From Roseicyclus sediminis (GTDB taxonomy: Bacteria; Pseudomonadota; Alphaproteobacteria; Rhodobacterales; Rhodobacteraceae): a DNA stretch of 64,000 bases. This document shows, piece after piece, positions 62,606 through 64,000 of this stretch; position 1 is the first letter of the stretch, and each line of letters opens with the position of its first letter. The stretch spans positions 124,001 through 188,000 of the forward strand of contig NZ_JAOPHT010000001.1 of NCBI RefSeq assembly GCF_025515305.1. Reading direction: 5' to 3'. The notes under the pieces were generated by a model. It was not told the DNA's origin. It saw only the letters and a program-made list of their open reading frames with translations, and made no database searches. The position numbers were made by a program, and so were the translations under genes.

Positions 62606-63568
62606 TCAGTGAAGGAGTAGCGTGATATAGCCCGCGTAGAGCGCGGTAAAGAGCAGGCCAACACCCCGCCCCATGGACCAGCGCCAGAAGACGAACGGCG
62701 CAATGACGGCCGACGCGGCCAGCATCACCCAGATGTCGAAGGACAGGATGCCCGGATCCACCGGGATCGGCCCCACCAGCGACGAAACACCGATGATCGC
62801 GAGCAGGTTGAACATGTTCGACCCGATGACGTTGCCGAGCGCCACGTCCGCGTGGTTGCGGATGGCGGCCATGACCGTTGTGGCCAGTTCCGGCAGCGAG
62901 GTGCCGACGGCCACGAGAGTCAGGCCGATCACCGTCTCGCTGACCCCGTATGCGGATGCGATGGCGATCGAGCTGTCCACCAGGAGATCGGCACCGAGCG
63001 GAAGGCCCACGAGCCCGAGCGCGAGATAGAGGCCGATCTTCCACCAGGGCATGTCGGGGTCGGCCTCCTCCAACGCTTCCTCCGCGACGGGGGGCGGAGC
63101 TGCGCCGTTGGCCCCGGCCCGGTGGGCGTTCGCGGCCCGCGCGGCGTCGAAGAGCACATAGGCAAGAAGCGACAGGAGGATGAGGCCGTGCCAAAGGGTG
63201 AAGGGCCCGGCGAAGGCCAGCGCGATGAAGAGGAGCGTCCCGATCATCATGATGACATAGCTTCGGCGCGTGTCGCTCGCCGCGTGGAGGCCCGAGATGA
63301 TCGCCGGAATCCCGAGGACAAGAAGAACGTTCGCGGTGTTCGAGCCCACCACGTTGCCAAGCGCGAGGCCCGGCACGCCGTCGAGGATCGACTTGATGGA
63401 GATCAGAAGTTCGGGGGCGGACGTGCCGAAGGCGACGATGGTCAGCGAGACGATCAGCGCGGGAATGCCGAGGCGAAGGCTGAGGTTGACCGCTCCCTTC
63501 ACGAGCACATCGCCGGCCAGAAGGAGGATGACGAGGCCAAGCCCCGCCAGCGCGAATTCCAGTCCCAT
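62606..63568 (-). CDS. Calcium/sodium antiporter (YrbG/CaxA-like)
   Basis: A 320-residue K+-dependent Na+/Ca2+ exchanger-type membrane protein with two homologous halves, each with an alpha repeat: VSLTIVAFGTSAPELLISIKS with GNVVGSNTANVLLVLG, and IGLTLVAVGTSLPELATTVMAA with GNVIGSNMFNLLAIIG. About ten helices are predicted. A polar, alanine-rich linker of about 35 residues separates the halves. It lies between a zinc-ribbon peptide gene (upstream) and the SDR gene. Confidence 0.94.
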   Translation of the reverse strand: MGLEFALAGLGLVILLLAGDVLVKGAVNLSLRLGIPALIVSLTIVAFGTSAPELLISIKSILDGVPGLALGNVVGSNTANVLLVLGIPAIISGLHAASDTRRSYVIMMIGTLLFIALAFAGPFTLWHGLILLSLLAYVLFDAARAANAHRAGANGAAPPPVAEEALEEADPDMPWWKIGLYLALGLVGLPLGADLLVDSSIAIASAYGVSETVIGLTLVAVGTSLPELATTVMAAIRNHADVALGNVIGSNMFNLLAIIGVSSLVGPIPVDPGILSFDIWVMLAASAVIAPFVFWRWSMGRGVGLLFTALYAGYITLLLH

Positions 63569-63571
63569 GCC

Positions 63572-63751
63572 TCAGCCTTGTCCTTCGGTGCAATGCGGAC
63601 AGGGCCCGCCACGGAGGTTGTAGCGCCCGCAAGTCTTGCACAACCGAGGCTTGGGGAGGTCTTTTCCGCGTTTCGTCCCGGGCAGCCGCAGGCGTCCGAA
63701 CATGGCCAGGACCGCCATGAAGGCCAGGAACAGCGTGACGATCTTGAGCAT
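63572..63751 (-). CDS. Small membrane-anchored zinc-ribbon peptide
   Basis: A 59-residue protein: an N-terminal membrane helix (MLKIVTLFLAFMAVLAMFG), a basic segment, then a CKTC...CPHC zinc ribbon (CGRYNLRGGPCPHC). Its start is the ATG at 63751, which overlaps the stop codon of the peptidase gene as TGATG; a GTG one codon earlier is also possible. Context suggests a link to the SppA-like peptidase. The function is unknown. Confidence 0.75.
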   Translation of the reverse strand: MLKIVTLFLAFMAVLAMFGRLRLPGTKRGKDLPKPRLCKTCGRYNLRGGPCPHCTEGQG

Positions 63752-64000
63752 CACGAGAGGCCGAACCGCGCGTAGGCCGCGCGCTCCTCGATGCCGTCCG
63801 CCAGACTGTTGGTCACCGCGATGCCGAAGCGGCCGAAAAGGCTCCGGCGCGGGCCGTAGACGGCGAACCGGGTCTTGGCGCCGTACAGGTCCTTCATCTT
63901 GGGCACGAGGTGGGCGATCCCGTCGGCGAGGCCCAGTTCGACCGACTTCGTCCCGGTCCAGAAGGCCCCGGTGAACATCTCCGGGTCATCGGTCAGCCTG
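63751..64000 (-). CDS. sppA: Signal-peptide peptidase SppA-like protein, S49 family (C-terminal end; runs off the window)
   Basis: The last 82 residues of an S49 peptidase. The stretch FTGAFWTGTKSVELGLADGIAHL matches the end of the S49 core, where the product is cut back to a short C-terminal tail (GIEERAAYARFGLS). S49 peptidases degrade signal peptides or lipoproteins in the membrane. The frame is open through base 64000, so the N-terminal part lies outside. Confidence 0.8.
   Translation of the reverse strand, partial: RLTDDPEMFTGAFWTGTKSVELGLADGIAHLVPKMKDLYGAKTRFAVYGPRRSLFGRFGIAVTNSLADGIEERAAYARFGLS

Overview
The window is a contiguous piece of a GC-rich alphaproteobacterial chromosome, most likely from the order Rhodobacterales. 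The strongest sign is a SAM/SAH-type riboswitch directly in front of metK, a class known from that order. Supporting signs are the aroA-cmk-rpsA neighbourhood, a tiny aa3-type cytochrome c oxidase subunit IV, glcDEF, a class II (CP4-like) EPSP synthase and many ATGA/TGATG gene overlaps. I see no rRNA, tRNA, insertion sequence, prophage or CRISPR array. The gene content is mostly core metabolism and housekeeping, packed into short operons.

Layout. 1-918: N-terminal part of a winged-helix regulator. 1237-5793 (minus): aroA, cmk, a small exported protein and rpsA. 5861-7735 (minus): an amidohydrolase and trmB. 7919-9049 (plus): a site-2 protease with CBS domains. 9071-15958 (minus): miaB, phoH, ybeY, a CorC/HlyC-type CBS protein, lnt, then the SAM/SAH riboswitch and metK. 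Four tandem palindromes lie between phoH and ybeY. 16128-18169 (plus): a glycosyltransferase-like protein and an MFS transporter. 18221-19653 (minus): Hsp20 and a trypsin-like protease.

19761-24105 (minus): glycolate oxidase glcD-glcE-(small membrane protein)-glcF, with a readable promoter/operator. 24251-25898 (plus): a CopD/HemJ-like membrane protein, two small exported proteins and a DnaJ-type zinc-finger protein. 25905-32716 (minus): a MoxR-DUF58-DUF4159-membrane protein operon, divergent from a DUF1285 gene. 33440-38821: a lipoprotein, cytochrome oxidase subunit IV, an acyl-CoA dehydrogenase/MBL hydrolase pair, tsaC and yqgE. 38919-46053: a DsbD-N domain protein, an RND pump with its adaptor, moaB and a family-4 uracil-DNA glycosylase.

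46170-50562 (plus): a tightly overlapping six-gene operon: pyrB, three membrane proteins, a dihydroorotase homologue that has lost catalytic residues, and plsY. 50559-54705: small membrane proteins, gshA, two overlapping small genes and rsmE. 54718-58040 (plus): ubiA, an OmpA-family protein and a coiled-coil partner. 58060-63751 (minus): a SppA-like peptidase (partial), a zinc-ribbon peptide, a Ca/Na antiporter, an SDR, uvrC, pgsA, moaD and moaE. A 300-bp AT-rich gap lies in front of uvrC.

Main points for a second look: four palindromes sharing a CTTGCAAG-like core at 22-23 bp spacing; the riboswitch that fixes the metK start; the pseudo-dihydroorotase and the embedded membrane genes of the pyr operon; a uracil-DNA glycosylase lacking three of the four Fe-S cysteines; two copies of a dispersed intergenic element, one of which supplies the glcE start codon; a DnaA box plus CtrA-like site in the AT-rich gap before uvrC; and several small genes easily missed because they are short, use GTG starts or overlap neighbours. 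No wholly new multi-gene system stands out.
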